Shown here: piece by piece, positions 21,801-34,887 of the stretch | Layout: every line of letters begins with the position of its first letter | Position numbering within the stretch: the first letter of the stretch is position 1 | Assembly (NCBI GenBank): GCA_017591395.1 | Contig: WEDG01004650.1 | Span: 46,868 to 110,867, forward strand | Length of the DNA: 64,000 nt | Source: Schistocephalus solidus | Taxonomy: Eukaryota; Platyhelminthes; Cestoda; Diphyllobothriidea; Diphyllobothriidae | Direction: 5' to 3' | Made by a program: the position numbers and the translations under genes | The notes under the pieces: model-generated | Databases searched by the model: none | Told to the model about the DNA's origin: nothing | What the model saw: only the letters and a program-made list of their open reading frames with translations

Positions 21801-24800
21801 AACCTGAAACAGATTGAGTTAGTAATAACCATTGGTATATGAATCACGAAAATAGGCAGAAGATAACATAAATGACAAAAAATCCGCTGTATGCTATTCA
21901 GCGAATGACAGAATGTGCCAACGATTACATACTACTTAAGTCGACTTAATTTCAAGTGGAAAAGCCGTAAGGGCACCCACGCTGCGCAGAAAGTGCCCAA
22001 CATTTTGCACCAGACTGAATGTATGAACAAAACGGAATCTGCAAACCAACAACCAACTGCAAACCAATGCAACAACGTTTTTTACAAAATCGATTAAAAA
22101 GTAAACGGAAAGTCCACTTAAGTCAACAAAAGAGTTGTTTAAAATTTTATCCCTTAAATCTAAATAAATTTTTATAAAGATTTCGTCTGGCTTAACCCAT
22201 GACCTTGCATTATCCTCTTCATAGAATGTTGGTAGGATTTGAGTATTTGAGGTAATTCGTTCTGTATGCGACTATGAGTTTTAGCATCCAGACATCGCAC
22301 CTCCCACCATTTCTGCGCATAAAAGCCCGCAATAATATAAGTGCGCAAAAACGCGCGCCAAAAGAGTTTCAACTGGAAACAGATAACGGCTGTTAATATC
22401 CGTACATAATGGCAAATAAAAATTTGATTGTACAGAAACAGCCTTTCCTAAGTGGATCCTTTTATATTCATCGGCTTGAGTGCAGCCCTAAGAGTGCTTA
22501 TCGAGTTAGGGGTATTACTGAAAACACATCTTAAACCCACTTTTGGACAGCCTCAAGGCCTGAAGGTGAGTAAAATCACGAAGCGTCAGAAAACACGCAA
22601 TGTAGTAACGAAACGCATTTAGTTCACGCTAAGCTAGTTACAGTCGTGTCAAAGTATTATTGTTTGAGCTAGCTGTATAAGTCAAATGAACTTTACTTTA
22701 CAAAATAAAGCAATTTTTCTTAAACTGCGTAGTATGGAGTTCATTATAACAGCTGCAATTCAAGAATAAACCGTGTATGTGAAGAACATTAAAGACAAAA
22801 GAAAGGTTGAATAGAGTGGCTTAGTAGCCGCTTCTAAGCCGCTTATTTGTCACCAACTGTTGCCATACCTCACGGCCGAAAACCGCAACCTGTTGGGTAG
22901 AAGTATAACGCCCTAGCCGTATATCATCATGGCTTTCAGTAGGAAACTAGAAAAGACTTTCTGCTAAAATACCTTCTACAGTAGTTGCCTGTAGCTTTTA
23001 TCTTAGCAGTCGAGTTAAAGGGGTTCTTTAGGAAGCTATGTTACATTGCTCATTAAAATAGCAGGAATGGTTTTGTTTTATATCGGGCCTCCCCTAAAGT
23101 TGTCACTTATCTTCGTCTGACTAAGCTGGGATTTATACTATTATGTAATCAAAACAGCTTCTAAGAAGTCGAGTTTGGGGAACGTACGATTTCGATCATG
23201 CATGATCAGGCGCTTACGATAAGATAACGTAGGTTATAGGAAAAATAGCTTTTAAAATAGCTTACGAACATTAAAAAGTTTACTTTTACTAAATAATGCA
23301 ACAAAAAAATTATCAGACTATCCAATACTAGTCAGTTGATATCCATCTCACGAACGTAGTCCTAACAGTCGTGGGTCACTTCCTTACAGGTTGTTAAGCA
23401 TTGTCACTAGACTTTCATAATTTTTTGACAACCGCAGAACGTAAGGGATGATGTATTCGCTGTGCTGACACTTACTGATTCATGTACCAAACCTTAAGTT
23501 TTCCTTACTACGCACAATAAGTAGCATAACGTGCATTTTCAAATAGTAAAAGAGCATTCTGCGCACTGCATGTTGTCCAAAATAAACGAACTGCGGTCCC
23601 GTTGCGTATGAAATTGTAGCTATGATTGACTTCTTTTTATATTCTTTCTTTCGGTATAAAGATAGCAACCTTCGAACTTATGCTGAAATAGGCAGCCAGA
23701 TCTTGATAATCGAGTAAGTCGGAAAGTGGTGGCGTCTGAGTTAGTCTCACAAGGCTGCGATCAGCCGATTTCCAACATTTTCTCCCATTGTCGGATTATT
23801 AAAAGGTGGCTTGCAAAATGCTGCATTTTCTGGTGTTTGGTTTTCCTTTTTCGAGAACATGCTTTGATGAAAATGTCAACCTGCGTTCAGAAGGGAAGGA
23901 AGGAGGCTGAAGAGATGAATGTGTTGATCAAAAAGTTCCTACGCAAAGGTTTTTGGAATGTTCCAAAGTTTAAGCCACATTCCTTAGTGATTTATACCGC
24001 ATCAATTTTTCCGATGTAAATCAGCCTTTGTCGGACACAAAGATATGCCAATGGAGGACTTAAAAACAAAAGGTCAACTTACAATTTTGACATTTGCTAG
24101 GTATACAAAAATTGTTACGATAAAAAAGCACATTATCAGTAATTTGGTGCTTCCTGCAGAAAACTTTCGTTATTTTGGTATAGAAGATATATCAAGCGTT
24201 TAAAGGAAAAAGCGTAAATTTGAATGCAGGGACACCATTTACAGATTTAGGACAGTTTAGCTGCATATCAATATTTTTGGCAGAAATCCTAATAAGCCAT
24301 ATAGGTTTTGTACCCCTTCGTTTACTCTAAAGCTAAAGGTTTCTGTTGGTTTCTATTGCGACTTGCCAACAAAGGCTTGGAAATGCTTCACTTGAGAATA
24401 AAATTTTGATTTGTAACTGTTTAACTGGTTTTTCCCATTGCTCCCCTAATTTCCGAATGTCAAAAAATATCTCAAAAGCTTCGGAGAAAGTTTAAATTCA
24501 ATGTTTATTTACTGTTTCCATAAAAAAATGCATAAATAAAAGTAAACAAATGTCAATCCAATTACAACAAGCCTTTTGCGCTAAAAAGACTATTCTATAA
24601 ACAAGGCTTGCGGGAGAGCAATAAGTAGATAATTTAGTGATTGAGGGAAGTTTGTAGATTAAATGTGATATTGTTAAATCATCATTCGTTTTCTTGTTGA
24701 TCTTCCGATAGTCAAAAAAAACACACGAACGTCTTACTGGTTAGCGAACATTATTTGCTCATGCTAATTTTAATTCAGATCAATTAAATACAGATTTTCT

Positions 24801-24972
24801 CTTTATTTTTATTGACCCCAGTTGTCCTTCAAGCTAATTATCCTTATCTCAACTGTCTTATGTCCTTGCCAGTGACTAAAACTGGTCACGTTATTTGAGA
24901 GGTTCATGGGAAGACAGTTGCTAAATATGGTACCATCTAAACATTTTATCTAATCTCTGTTCTACTCAGAAA
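18831..24972. other. About 6 kb with no gene recognised
   Basis: AT-rich DNA with short open frames only (for example 19529-19726, 20007-20216, 20537-20815 minus, 23726-24019). None has recognisable motifs. A small hairpin followed by GAAA on the minus strand lies at 19120-19140, and a donor/acceptor-flanked 27-nt segment at 21523-21549 is discussed under findings. A short GA run lies near 19668-19683. Confidence 0.4.
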
Positions 24973-25825
24973 GTGTGCGTTTCCACTCGTCTGATTAGGA
25001 CGTTTTTCAAGGAACGTATAATGTCGATTGCTCGACATGATATTCGAATTAGTCTAGTCACTAAACATCCTAAGAAGTCTCGTTCGAAATTATTGTTTTT
25101 AAGTTGCTTGCTCAATGATCCTATCACCTTTGATGCAATAAGGCCACATATTTTCTCGGACTTCTGTAAATTAAAGGTGTGTGTGTGTGAGAGACGCCGT
25201 ACCTATGATGCTGTTGCACTTGCAGTCACCTCGGCCCTAAAACGCTCGGCTGGCATTTCGACCGTCGCATTCAACGATATCCACCTTCGGCTTGACAACG
25301 TGGTCGTAGCACGATGGATTTCGCGTGGGCTGGATTATTGCGAGAAATTCTTCTGAGGAATTACGCTCCAGGCTCCGGTGATAGGGTAGTTTTAAGTCTG
25401 CAGGGGGTGAACGGAGGCACGGTAGCTCATCTACCTATGGAGCCCTTCTATGCGTGCTTCAATTGACATAGGGCCTACGGGCATGTAGCAAATTTTCACA
25501 GAGGGCACCCGGAGCATATTTTGGTTCGGAGTGCTATAGGAGCCATATTCTGGAAGAGTTATTTAGCTTGACAGTCAGTTCTGGGAAGGTCCAAGCTATT
25601 AAATCAACTTGCGCCCCATCAAGCCAAGGCTATCGGTACGTCAGATATACTATTTTGCGGAATTCGTTCTGGGAACGTGGGGATGACCTATTTTTGATCT
25701 TACTCCCTCTGACTTCTTCCACGCACACGTTTCCTGTCGAAGCCGGTCAATCATTTGATTCTGGAATTATGTACGTCGTGAAGCAAACTACCGTCATGCC
25801 ACCAATCCACCATATGCGCATGTAG
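24973..25825 (+). other. Unrecognised cluster of open frames; may be a decayed gene or element
   Basis: A 127-codon frame (24973-25356) containing YDAVALAVTSALKRSAG and LDNVVVARWISRGLDY is followed, in another frame from about 25325, by an open run. That run reads VVLSLQGVNGG, then CFN-stop-HRAYGHVANFHRGHPEH at about 25460. The last piece is reminiscent of a zinc knuckle whose second Cys (TGC/TGT) has become TGA and whose last Cys is His. A third frame (25568-25825) stays open after it. G+C content is higher than the flanks. This could be a decayed retroelement ORF1 or gag, but no RT or endonuclease is adjacent. I do not recognise it. Confidence 0.25.
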
Positions 25826-28800
25826 CTTCGGGTTCATGTTGAATCAGTGAAACCAGATTAAAGTGTGTCATGAGCCAATATGACACTGTCCAATCTTTTG
25901 CCTTCAATAGCTTTTCTTGCCACCTGAGTGAGAACCGACTGCTCTTCGGCCAGTTTTATGGTCTCCAGAATCTCAGATGATTTGATTCGACCGTAGTTTA
26001 TCCCGTCTTACAATCTTGAAGTTATTATTCTGCCTGATACGTGTGGCGTATATGAAGTCCTGTTCCTACCTCATCTCGTCCCTTTGCGCTTCCCGCTGAT
26101 GATCCGAGGTTACCCAACGACTGCCTTTTGGTTAAATACGTCATTTCAAAGCAGATAGTTATCATGGCAAAATAAAACCGATATAAGTTTCCTCAAAGAT
26201 TTGGATCATAGCATATCATGCTCACCTGAAACTAGAATTTCGCATGATACACGGGACTACGTCCAATGTGTCTTTCAATCTTGATAAACTTTTGATCTTA
26301 ATTATTTTGAAGGTCTTACCAGGTCATTCCACCATTTTATTTACATCGTCTTTCAGCTCCGCTTTCTCTCTTCCAGTTGGAATTCCTAAAGACAAAATTG
26401 TCAATTCGTCTTGTCCTTTGCATCGGGAAATTTGGCCCTATCAATTAAGTCATAATTGGTTTGTACATGCCCATTTCTGTCCTCTTCTTCTTCTTCTTCT
26501 TCTTCTTCTTCTTCTTCTTCTTCGTCTTCTTCAAACTTTCACCACCATTTACCTCTCAGTGTTTTTTTAAAGCAGTTTTCCTTTGAGCCCTATCCTTTGC
26601 ACGTACTTTAATGCAGCAGGTTTCTCTTATTTCTTTCTCATCCATGTCATATTACGGCAGGAGCGTAAGGCACCCAGAGAATTTGCTAAATGAATTTTAG
26701 GTGATATTATCCACTATCTTGCCTATTACCTAATTACTATTCAGCCAAGCCGCTGCAGCTTCCGATTTTATATCGTGCCGGAGATCAGCATAAAAATTTT
26801 TCAGCTTAACAGTAGCTGGTACGTTTGCTGACGTGCAGTTAAACCAGTATCCAGGAGTCGAGACCAGGCTGGTCACTACCACAGTCACGCCGTCGTATTC
26901 TCAAATATTCGATTTCTGATTAGATAGACATTATCGCTGGATAATTCCTTTGAGGATGCTGAAAATGTTTTTAATCCATCTTGTACTATAACTTTCTTCC
27001 TTCTCAGTTAAGATACGCTGAATTAGATTGCTTAAAAGATAAACACCCATGCGTGCGCCAATTTTGCTGACAGCATGTTACCCACTTTCGACGGCTTACG
27101 GTGATTTCGTGTAACCAGGCGCCTACGCTCACACCTATAAGGGTATCATTTATAATCAGAGTTAACAGAGAAGTAAAAAAAACCAAACTGGCCAATCGTT
27201 ACTAGCGCAGTAATCAACCTTATCGGGAACTAATTCGGTTGGCATTTAATCTTCAACCAGGCCAAATTCCGCAATCTATTGGTGAACAAAAGTATGCAAT
27301 AATGACTGCGTGAAGCGGCACACGCGAGAAGCAATGCAGCAAAGCCAGAACCCTTTGCTGCCTAAAAGTGGCTGTTTGGCTTGGAAATTGGTTGAAGTGA
27401 CTTATGATCACAGGAGAGGTAGGTCAGCTGATGTGATCGCAGCTTAGACTAGACCGGTGGAAACAACTGTTCCATCTGAACATAGCTATAAACAAAATTT
27501 GTTATGAAAATGAAAATTTTCGGGCGTAATTACCTCTCTGCAGTGAGTATCGAATGTTGTTGGGTGCCACAAAATTGAAGTCAAGCCATATAGAACAAAC
27601 ATTGTCCAATTCTCGATCGGATCAGCTACGCGCCCCTTCCTTCTTTTTTATAAAGCGAATAAGAATACTGAAAGCCACAAGATGACGAACGCTTTTAGTG
27701 GTTTATGTTAAGGGTGAAGTCATGAAAACACTCTACACTTGTGCTAAAATGTAGAACTTTTTCTATGCACACAGAGACGCCAGGCAAAGCAAATTATGAT
27801 CAAATAATGCTCTCAATGTTTTTGCATCGTATTTAAAACTAAAAGCATTTAATAGTCAGAAGAAGATGCGATCCTGAATCAAGAATGTTACTGGCCTGAC
27901 ATTTGGATTTTCATTCAAACATACAAACTAAGATGGTTGCAGATTATTTTTTCTGGATTTTTCATGTTCAAAAAATTTCAAGAGTATGATTAAGTAATGT
28001 GAACAGTTAAAGATAGGTGGGTGAAAATAAAAAGTTACCTATTACTATGTCACATTAACCTACTAAATTAAAGTTCATCAGCTGTAGAGTGAGCGAGGTA
28101 ATTTCTGATTTATATCTTGCAAAAAAGGCTGCGATTTGCTTAGCGGCAGTTTCAAGTGATGAGTGGAGTGTGGACCAGCGTTATCCTAAGAAGTGCGGTA
28201 TCTGATCACATTACTGGGCCTGTTCGTCCCACTGATCCTTTGAACCTTTAATGGAGCCCTCACAGGCAGTCGCCTAGCGACCAGTAATCTATGGAGGAAA
28301 GTGTATAAAAAATAAAAGAAGCTTGTGTAGTTCATTTCGGGTTAAACAGTTTTCCTCAGCCAATCTGCATATATAACCGTCTGCGAGGGCTGTAGAACGA
28401 ACATAAAGTTGCCACAGGAGACGAACTTCCCGTAAACTGGTCAGTGAACACCCGTAGGTGGAGAGTGAATATGCCTGAACTGGACCGACAAGAAAATGGG
28501 ACCATTTATCAGTAGTAGAATGCTGGGCGTGATGCCAAAAGCCTGAAGAGTTCGGTTATGAATTGATATTCATCCTAACCTCTGAATGAGTATAACTGGT
28601 TGACGAGGGCAACTAAGTCAGAAATGACCACCCTCAGTCTCCAATTCTCTATCGGTACTCGTTCGAGTCAGCAGACGGGCAATTTGGTTTAGAGCAATTA
28701 AAAGAGCTTTGGAAGCATATTCCTATTACATCAACAAGCAAAAGTATGCTACAAGTTGTACTTCAATGCTATTTCTAAAAGAATTTTAAAGATCAAATTT

Positions 28801-30358
28801 TCAAACACATTCATATACAACTGTGGAAAGAGCGTGATATTTTTTGGAGCGTTTATGGCCTTTAAGAAGCATTGCCTCACGGATGGTTCACCCATTTGGG
28901 CTAAAACGGACACCAGAACAACCATTTACCGCATGGAAAATTTCTGCGGTAGGATAAAAAATCGACTATGAACCGTCCAGTTGACCATAGGATTTTGCAA
29001 ACGGGAGCACTTGAATGGAGTCTAGCATTGAATAATATTCCGTATTTATAAACATCACACTCCATCGAAACTGATTTTTGATTTTTAATCCCTTTTATGA
29101 CACCAATTTGAAAGGTTATAAACTGCTTGACTCACTTTATTCTTTTGTTCCCAATTTCCTCTTTCGTCAGAAATCATTTCCTGTTTATCAAAAAGGACGT
29201 TATTAAATTATCATCTTACGTGAAAAATGGTGCCGCTTAGTTATAAATTTCAGATCAGAATGTTAAGCTTTTCTTTCGGTAAAATTAATTCAGGTCAGCC
29301 GAAGATACGTTTTGTAGCAGTCGTTACAGAGAACAGGATGAAGCTTACTGAGATTTGCAAAAACTGCTTCCTCTTTCTCCTCCAGCGGATAGCCGTTGGA
29401 AGCAAAGGAACGACAGAGTGCAAATTTTGGGAGTGTAAAGTCTTTTTGAATACTGAGCGTAAGAAAACAAAAGTCTGAAACATTGCCGAGTTTTACTTCG
29501 TGACTGTCGGTAAGAACCGTCTTTTGCGTAGCCTCTTACCAAATAGCAAGTAACAAGCAGCGAATATTTATTTCCACACTCCGGCGGCATAGTTCTTATA
29601 CTTTAAACCTGTAAAAGTATAAGATCAGTTCACGCGCTTTGTTTTTTTTTCTAACATTGACTTATTCCGGTTCTCAAACTAATCAGGGCTTTACAAAGTG
29701 GAGTCTGACTTTGAGAAAAAAATTTGCTTGGCTGTGTGAATAACAGAACTTGAATGCAAACAAATATTAAGCATAGAACGTGGTTTGTGCCTCTAGTTAT
29801 GAAATAAAAAAAGTTGGTTTAAGAGTAGCTATTCAAGATCTTTTATTGAAAGCATCATTCTTTGTCAGCTTTGGCATTTTCCCATCTTTTGGGTAATAAA
29901 TGGATTCCACGGAAGAAAAACTGTTAATATTTTTAGTGAAATCTATTGATCAAATCAATTCTTGACTTCTTCCTCGGTATTGAATTGCTGCTTAAAAAGG
30001 AATTGTTACATTGTCCAAGACAAATGATAATCTAACGGAGCAACTTATGGTTACCACGTAGGTGGGTACGATTCTGCCGCGAAATGAACTTAAATTTCCC
30101 TTACTTGGTATGCGAAATTGAACCTAGATTTCTTATCTTTAAAAAGCGCTTTTATCATGTCTTCTTTCATATGCTGGCCATTTTGATGTATAGTGCTCGA
30201 CTCGGGTTGATTAATTGTTGTTGATATTTCTCAGTATTAACGGCTGCAGATGACTTTAGCTGTTTGGAACCATAAGGCACACAGTGAAATCTTGCTTTCT
30301 TGCATACTCATTTTTGGTTTTGAAGCAAATTTTAAAACAAGCATCGTCTAAAAATGTT
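25826..30358. other. About 4.5 kb with no gene recognised
   Basis: Mixed AT-rich DNA with short open frames (26244-26570, 27004-27195 minus, 28756-28971, 29227-29478) lacking motifs. Blocks near 27240-27460 and 28140-28700 have a somewhat higher G+C content and may be old repeats; no second copies were found here. Confidence 0.35.
26484..26532. repeat. (CTT)n trinucleotide microsatellite
   Basis: An uninterrupted run of TTC triplets to about 26523, then one GTC and two more TTC. It inflates a plus-strand frame with a run of leucines that should not be read as protein. Confidence 0.95.
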
Positions 30359-31388
30359 ACATTTTGGATTATTTTGAGAGATTTATTGTTGTCGCAAGCC
30401 ACGATTCATCGCGATAATGGTGGTTTGAAAAGAAATCTTTCTCACGTGGTTTTGTGCTCGTTTTGTTATTTTCAATTAAAAATATGTTATAAGTAAATTT
30501 CCTGGTTTTTTAGTATTCCCTACTCACGAACTGATTTGCCAATAACCCCAAAGAAGCTGGATTTTTTTTAAGACATGACACCAGTTGTGATTAACTGAGG
30601 TTTCTTATGTATAAACTTGAATTTCCGATGCTGTTCCGAAGGTTTCTAATATCAAATGCGCCCCAGATAAAGCACAAAAATCATTCCAAGCATGTTTTTT
30701 CTTCAGAAAAACAAAGAAGATGTAAACAATATGCTTCCTCATGTAAAGACATGACTTCAGAAGCCACTCTTTTAAAGTAAATAAAGCAATGCCTCCGGAA
30801 AATGTTTCTTGTTAGACACAAAAGTTAAATGCTCCCTAATGCATAAAACCTTTGTGTTTCTTCTTCAATTAAACATTTTGGATTATTGTGAGAGATTTAT
30901 TGTTGTCGTAAGCCCCGATTCATTGCGATAATGGTGGTTTGAAAAGAAATCTTTCTCACGTGGTTTTGTGCTCGTTTTGTTATTTTTAATTAAAAATATG
31001 TTATACGTAAATTTCCTGGTTTGTTAGTATTCCCAATGCACGAACTCATTTGCCAATAACCCCTCAGAAGCTGGATTTTTTTTAAACCATGACGCCAGTT
31101 GTGATTAACTAAGGTTTCTCATGCCCAAACTTGAATTTCCGATGCTGTTCCGAAGGTTTCTAATATCAAATGCGCCCCAGATAAAGCACACAAATCATTA
31201 CAAGCATGTTTTTTCTTCAGAAAAATAAAGAAGATGTTAACCATATGCTTCCTCATGCAAAGTCATGACTTCAGAAGCCACTCTTTTAAAGTAAATAAAG
31301 CAATGCCTCCGGAAAATGTTTCTTGTTAGACACAAAAGTTAAAGTCTCCCTAATGCATAAAACCTTTGTGTTGCTTCTTCAATTTAAA
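30359..31388. repeat. Tandem duplication, two copies of about 514 bp
   Basis: Unit 1 starts ACATTTTGGATTATTTTGAG at 30359; unit 2 starts ACATTTTGGATTATTGTGAG at 30873 and runs to about 31388. The copies match throughout with scattered substitutions, including the shared stretches GATGCTGTTCCGAAGGTTTC and CAATGCCTCCGGAAAATG. The junction is direct, with no intervening sequence. Nothing in the unit looks coding: the frame at 30284-30496 begins outside it and is interrupted in copy 2. A recent-looking local duplication or a dimer of a satellite unit. Confidence 0.95.
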
Positions 31389-32129
31389 CATACTAAAATA
31401 AATATGAGGAATGTAAAATTTAAATTTAATACTCTGTAAATCTTTCAAGGGTAAAGAAAAGGCTTTTTCCAGAAGATGTGTTTATTTAATCCCCTCCATG
31501 TTTAATTTATTATAACCGTGATTTCGAGGGCGCAAATCGTCAGGATGGACGTTTTTAAGGCTAGTCACAGCCGCCTATCTGAATGTTCCTACTGGTTGGT
31601 TGCCCCCCGCTACTTCATCCTCCCACTGTCTGTTAAGCGCAAACATTTTCTGTTCCATAATTCAATTTTATTCTCCTAGATTCACTCACTCCCGCCCCCC
31701 CATCCCCTTTCCCCTTTATCCGATTGCGCAAGTTTCTCTAAATGAAAATCACCCAGCTGTATTTCCCCAACAACCCTACACATCCACACTGCCCGTGGGG
31801 TATAGTATGTATCCGTTTTTCTCACTTCTATCTTACTACTGTTTTATAGTCAGGAATAAATTATTCACCGTCCTCCTGCCCTTCGGCGAAGCTGTGGACA
31901 CCATGTTCGCATCCCCTTTGCCTCCAGGCTGTAGAGCTCCCCTGATTGTGCGCTCAGCCAATTAGTTTGCGCGCATCTGGCAATAAACACTGTCAAACCG
32001 AATTTCTCGCCTAGCGTATGTATGAGGCTTGGTTGTATAGGGTACTAGTTAAGTGTAGCATCACTCAGGTAGTATTTGATCACTGCATGTGTCTCTTACA
32101 GGTGGTGAATGTCCCTACGTCCTCTTAGC
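31389..32129. other. No gene recognised; C-rich stretch at 31600-31790
   Basis: AT-rich DNA, then a pyrimidine-rich block that keeps one plus-strand frame open (31600-31965) without recognisable content. It may be the outer 5' part of the LINE that follows. Confidence 0.35.
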
Positions 32130-32269
32130 TGGTACCCAACTCTCACCTGCGGATCCGCGAACATGAACTCTGCCAAGCGGCCATACCCCGGGTCAACTCC
32201 CATAACCGGCGGGCAAAACCAGGTGAGGGTCACTATTGTTGGATGTGTCTGCACACCCAGTACATCTGC

Positions 32270-32450
32270 TTTCTTCACTCTGCCACCACCCATCCTCCTC
32301 CCAGCCCTTCCCCCACTGCCCTCCTCTCTGAACTTCATCCTCTTTCCTCTTCCTTGCCTAATTCCTCCCTAATCTCTTCTCCTCTATTTTCTCTCTCTCC
32401 TCCTATGTTACCCCGTAATCTTCCCCTCACACTTTCCTCTTCCCTCATTG
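32270..32450 (+). repeat. Pyrimidine-rich tract in the LINE leader
   Basis: Nearly continuous C/T runs (CCACCACCCATCCTCCTCCC, then CTCTTCCTTGCC and similar) between the element's 5' start and its endonuclease. It keeps several frames open by composition alone. Confidence 0.7.
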
Positions 32451-32790
32451 TCAAAATGTCCTTTGACGAGGGCGACAGGAATTACCTAGACGACATAGGC
32501 AAATCGGTTGTTCTCTCAATAACCACAATCATGAACCACAATGGAGTTCGGTAGCCGTCTGGGATGGCGCAATAATCCTATTTATGGTCAGCACTGTTTA
32601 CTCCCTCACGGGGGTGGGGGACTAGAAAGGGGCCCTACACAAATGCTGGGTCTCACGACAGCTGCAATGGACCGTGGCTCATAGACCGTAATTTCTGCGG
32701 TCAAAAACTTCAAATAATACCAACAACTCTTCGCCCAATCCCCCGCCGTAACCTCCGGGGTACCCCCGGGCAATTCGAGAAAGTCCGCTC

Positions 32791-33600
32791 ACTCTGGCAA
32801 CCTGGAATGTTCGATCCCTTTCAGACAATCTGAGGAGTGACCGGCTGGAACGGTGAACAGCGCTAGTGGCTAGGGAACTGGCCTATACAAGGTGGACCTT
32901 GCTTCTCTCAGCGAGACCCAATTCTCTGAACAGGGTCAGCTGAATGATGAGGGTGCTGTCTAGCACTTCTTCTGGAGCGGCCGCCCAAAGGCAGAGAAAA
33001 TTGACCCTTGTGTCGACTTTTGCCACCGGGGACGACATAGTGGAACATCTGCCCTGTTGCCGCAGGGCATCAGTGATTGCCTGACCAGCCTCCACCTGCC
33101 TCTCCGTGGAGACAAGTTCGCCACGATCATCAGCGCCTTCGCCCCCCCCCACTAATGACGAACTCCGACGAAGCAAAGAACAAATTCTAGGAGGACCTAC
33201 ATGCCCTCTAGGCTTCTAAACCGAAAGCGAATAAGTAAATTGTCCTCGTTGACTTAAACGCCCACAGCGGGACAGAACACGCCGCGTGGAGAGGAGTGCT
33301 GGGTCGCCATGGACTCACCGGCTTATGACAATGGTATTCTCTTACGAACCTGTGCCGAGCACCACATGGTCCTGACCAACACCTTCTGCATCCGATGCGG
33401 CAGAAGGCGGCTTGGGTACACCCGCGGTCAAGACACTGGCATTTGTTGGATTATTCCCTAACCCGGAGTCGTGACCAACAGAACGTGCTGGTGACAAAAG
33501 CGAAACCCGGTGCCGACGGATTGACAGATCCTCGTCTCGTAATCTCCAAGATGAGGCTTCGTCTGCAACCACACAGGAGACCCCAAGAATATGCCTGCTC
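32791..33600 (+). pseudogene. LINE APE-type endonuclease, broken and catalytically altered
   Basis: Starts TLATWNVRSLSDNLRSDRLE at 32791 (the first strand with the metal-site Asn). It then passes through frame changes: DLASLSETQFSEQGQL (about 32890) and [11 protein letters not shown] (about 33100). IVLVDLNAHSGTEHAAWRGV follows near 33240; Val stands where the family has Gly before Asp-x-Asn. It ends with HPRSRHWHLLDYSLTRSRDQ (about 33410) and LTDPRLVISKMR (about 33518), where Pro replaces the catalytic His of the usual DHR motif. Any one of these changes would disable target cutting. Confidence 0.8.
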
Positions 33601-34850
33601 ACCATCGCCATTTCAGCAACGAACTGGACAACCGGCTAGCCAACATCCTAGTCGCCAGTGAGGACGCCTCCGTGGAGAACCGCTGGTGCCAACTGAGGAA
33701 CACGGTCCAATCCACCACCCTCGATGTCCTCGGCCGTGCACCTCATCAAACCAGGACTGGTTCTATGACAACGACGCAACCCTCAAGACGCAGACGCGCT
33801 CCATGCTGCGATTTTCAAGCATGGCGCCCCCCAGCTGATGAAATAGCTCACAACACTCTTCTAGGCGATGTAGCGCCAACGACGCCAAACTCATTCACCT
33901 GTATAAGAAGAAGTGGAGCCGCCAACTCTGCGATAACCATCGAAAAACTCACTGCTCAACATGGCCAGGAAAATCTTCACCCACCGTCTTTTCTATCGTC
34001 TCCAAAGTCACATAGATTAGGGAATATTCAAAGAGAGCCAACGTGGCTATCGGTGACACCGCGGAACAACCGAAATGATTTTAGCCACTTGCCAGTTACA
34101 AGATAAGGGCCAGGAGATGCAAACCGACCTCTGCACTACCTTCGTGGATCTGACGAAAGCCTTTGACACGGTGAATCACTCACATGATGCGTCAACTTAA
34201 CGATTGCATCATGCTGCGTGTCACGGACAACGCGGCCATTTCAGAAGCCTTCACAGTAAATAACGCAGTGAAGCAGGGCTGCGTCCTCGCGCCTAACCCC
34301 GGGATCCGCATCGCCTAGCAGATGGACAAAGCTGTCATCTTGCCAACGCTACTCTATGGAGCAAATAATTGGAAGATCTCCCTAAAGCAAGCGCGGAAGC
34401 TCAACAATTTACACCTCAGCTGCCTCTGCAGAATATGAAAGAAGAGATGGTTAGACAAGATCCCGGACAGAGAATTTCTGAAACGAACAGGTCTCCCCAG
34501 CATCTATTACCCTGCTGAGCTAACTGAAACTGCGCTTGATTGCCCACCTTGTGAGAATGGATGACGGAAGACTCTCCAAACGACTCTTCTATGGAGGTGT
34601 CACTAGGGGTTCTCGTCGAAAAAGGACACTCTTAAAGGAACACTCCAAAGACTTCCCTGAAGCAACTGCAGATCGACCCGGCAAACTGGGTGGAACTCAC
34701 ATGGAACCATCCGGCTTGGATGAGGACAGTGTAGACAAGGGCAACAGTCTACGAAGCCAACCGGATATCCCCCGCCAAGGCCAAAACAGAGGCATGCAAG
34801 TCACCAGCCACCTCGCCCAACACCGCCAATCCACAGGACCTTAGAAAATG
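33600..34850 (+). pseudogene. LINE reverse transcriptase and C-terminal region, with internal deletion
   Basis: NELDNRLANILVASEDASVE (about 33615) opens the linker. RT motif A survives as TFVDLTKAFDTVN (about 34140), followed by LRVTDNAAISEAFTVN and VKQGCVLAPNPG (motif B, about 34270). The sequence then jumps from GIRIA-stop straight to [16 protein letters not shown] (about 34325). The whole FADD motif C and thumb are therefore missing, a deletion of a few hundred bases. C-terminal text continues ([32 protein letters not shown] at about 34545). Frames switch repeatedly. Confidence 0.8.
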
Positions 34851-34887
34851 CAGTCGCTGCCAACGTAACGTCCGCGCGCGAATCAGC

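Noticed and set aside
26244..26570. 108-codon plus-strand frame with a poly-leucine run
   Set aside because: The run comes from the CTT microsatellite; the rest has no protein-like features.
31600..31965. 121-codon plus-strand frame
   Set aside because: It stays open because of the C/T-rich composition; no motif, and it lies in probable LINE leader or flank.
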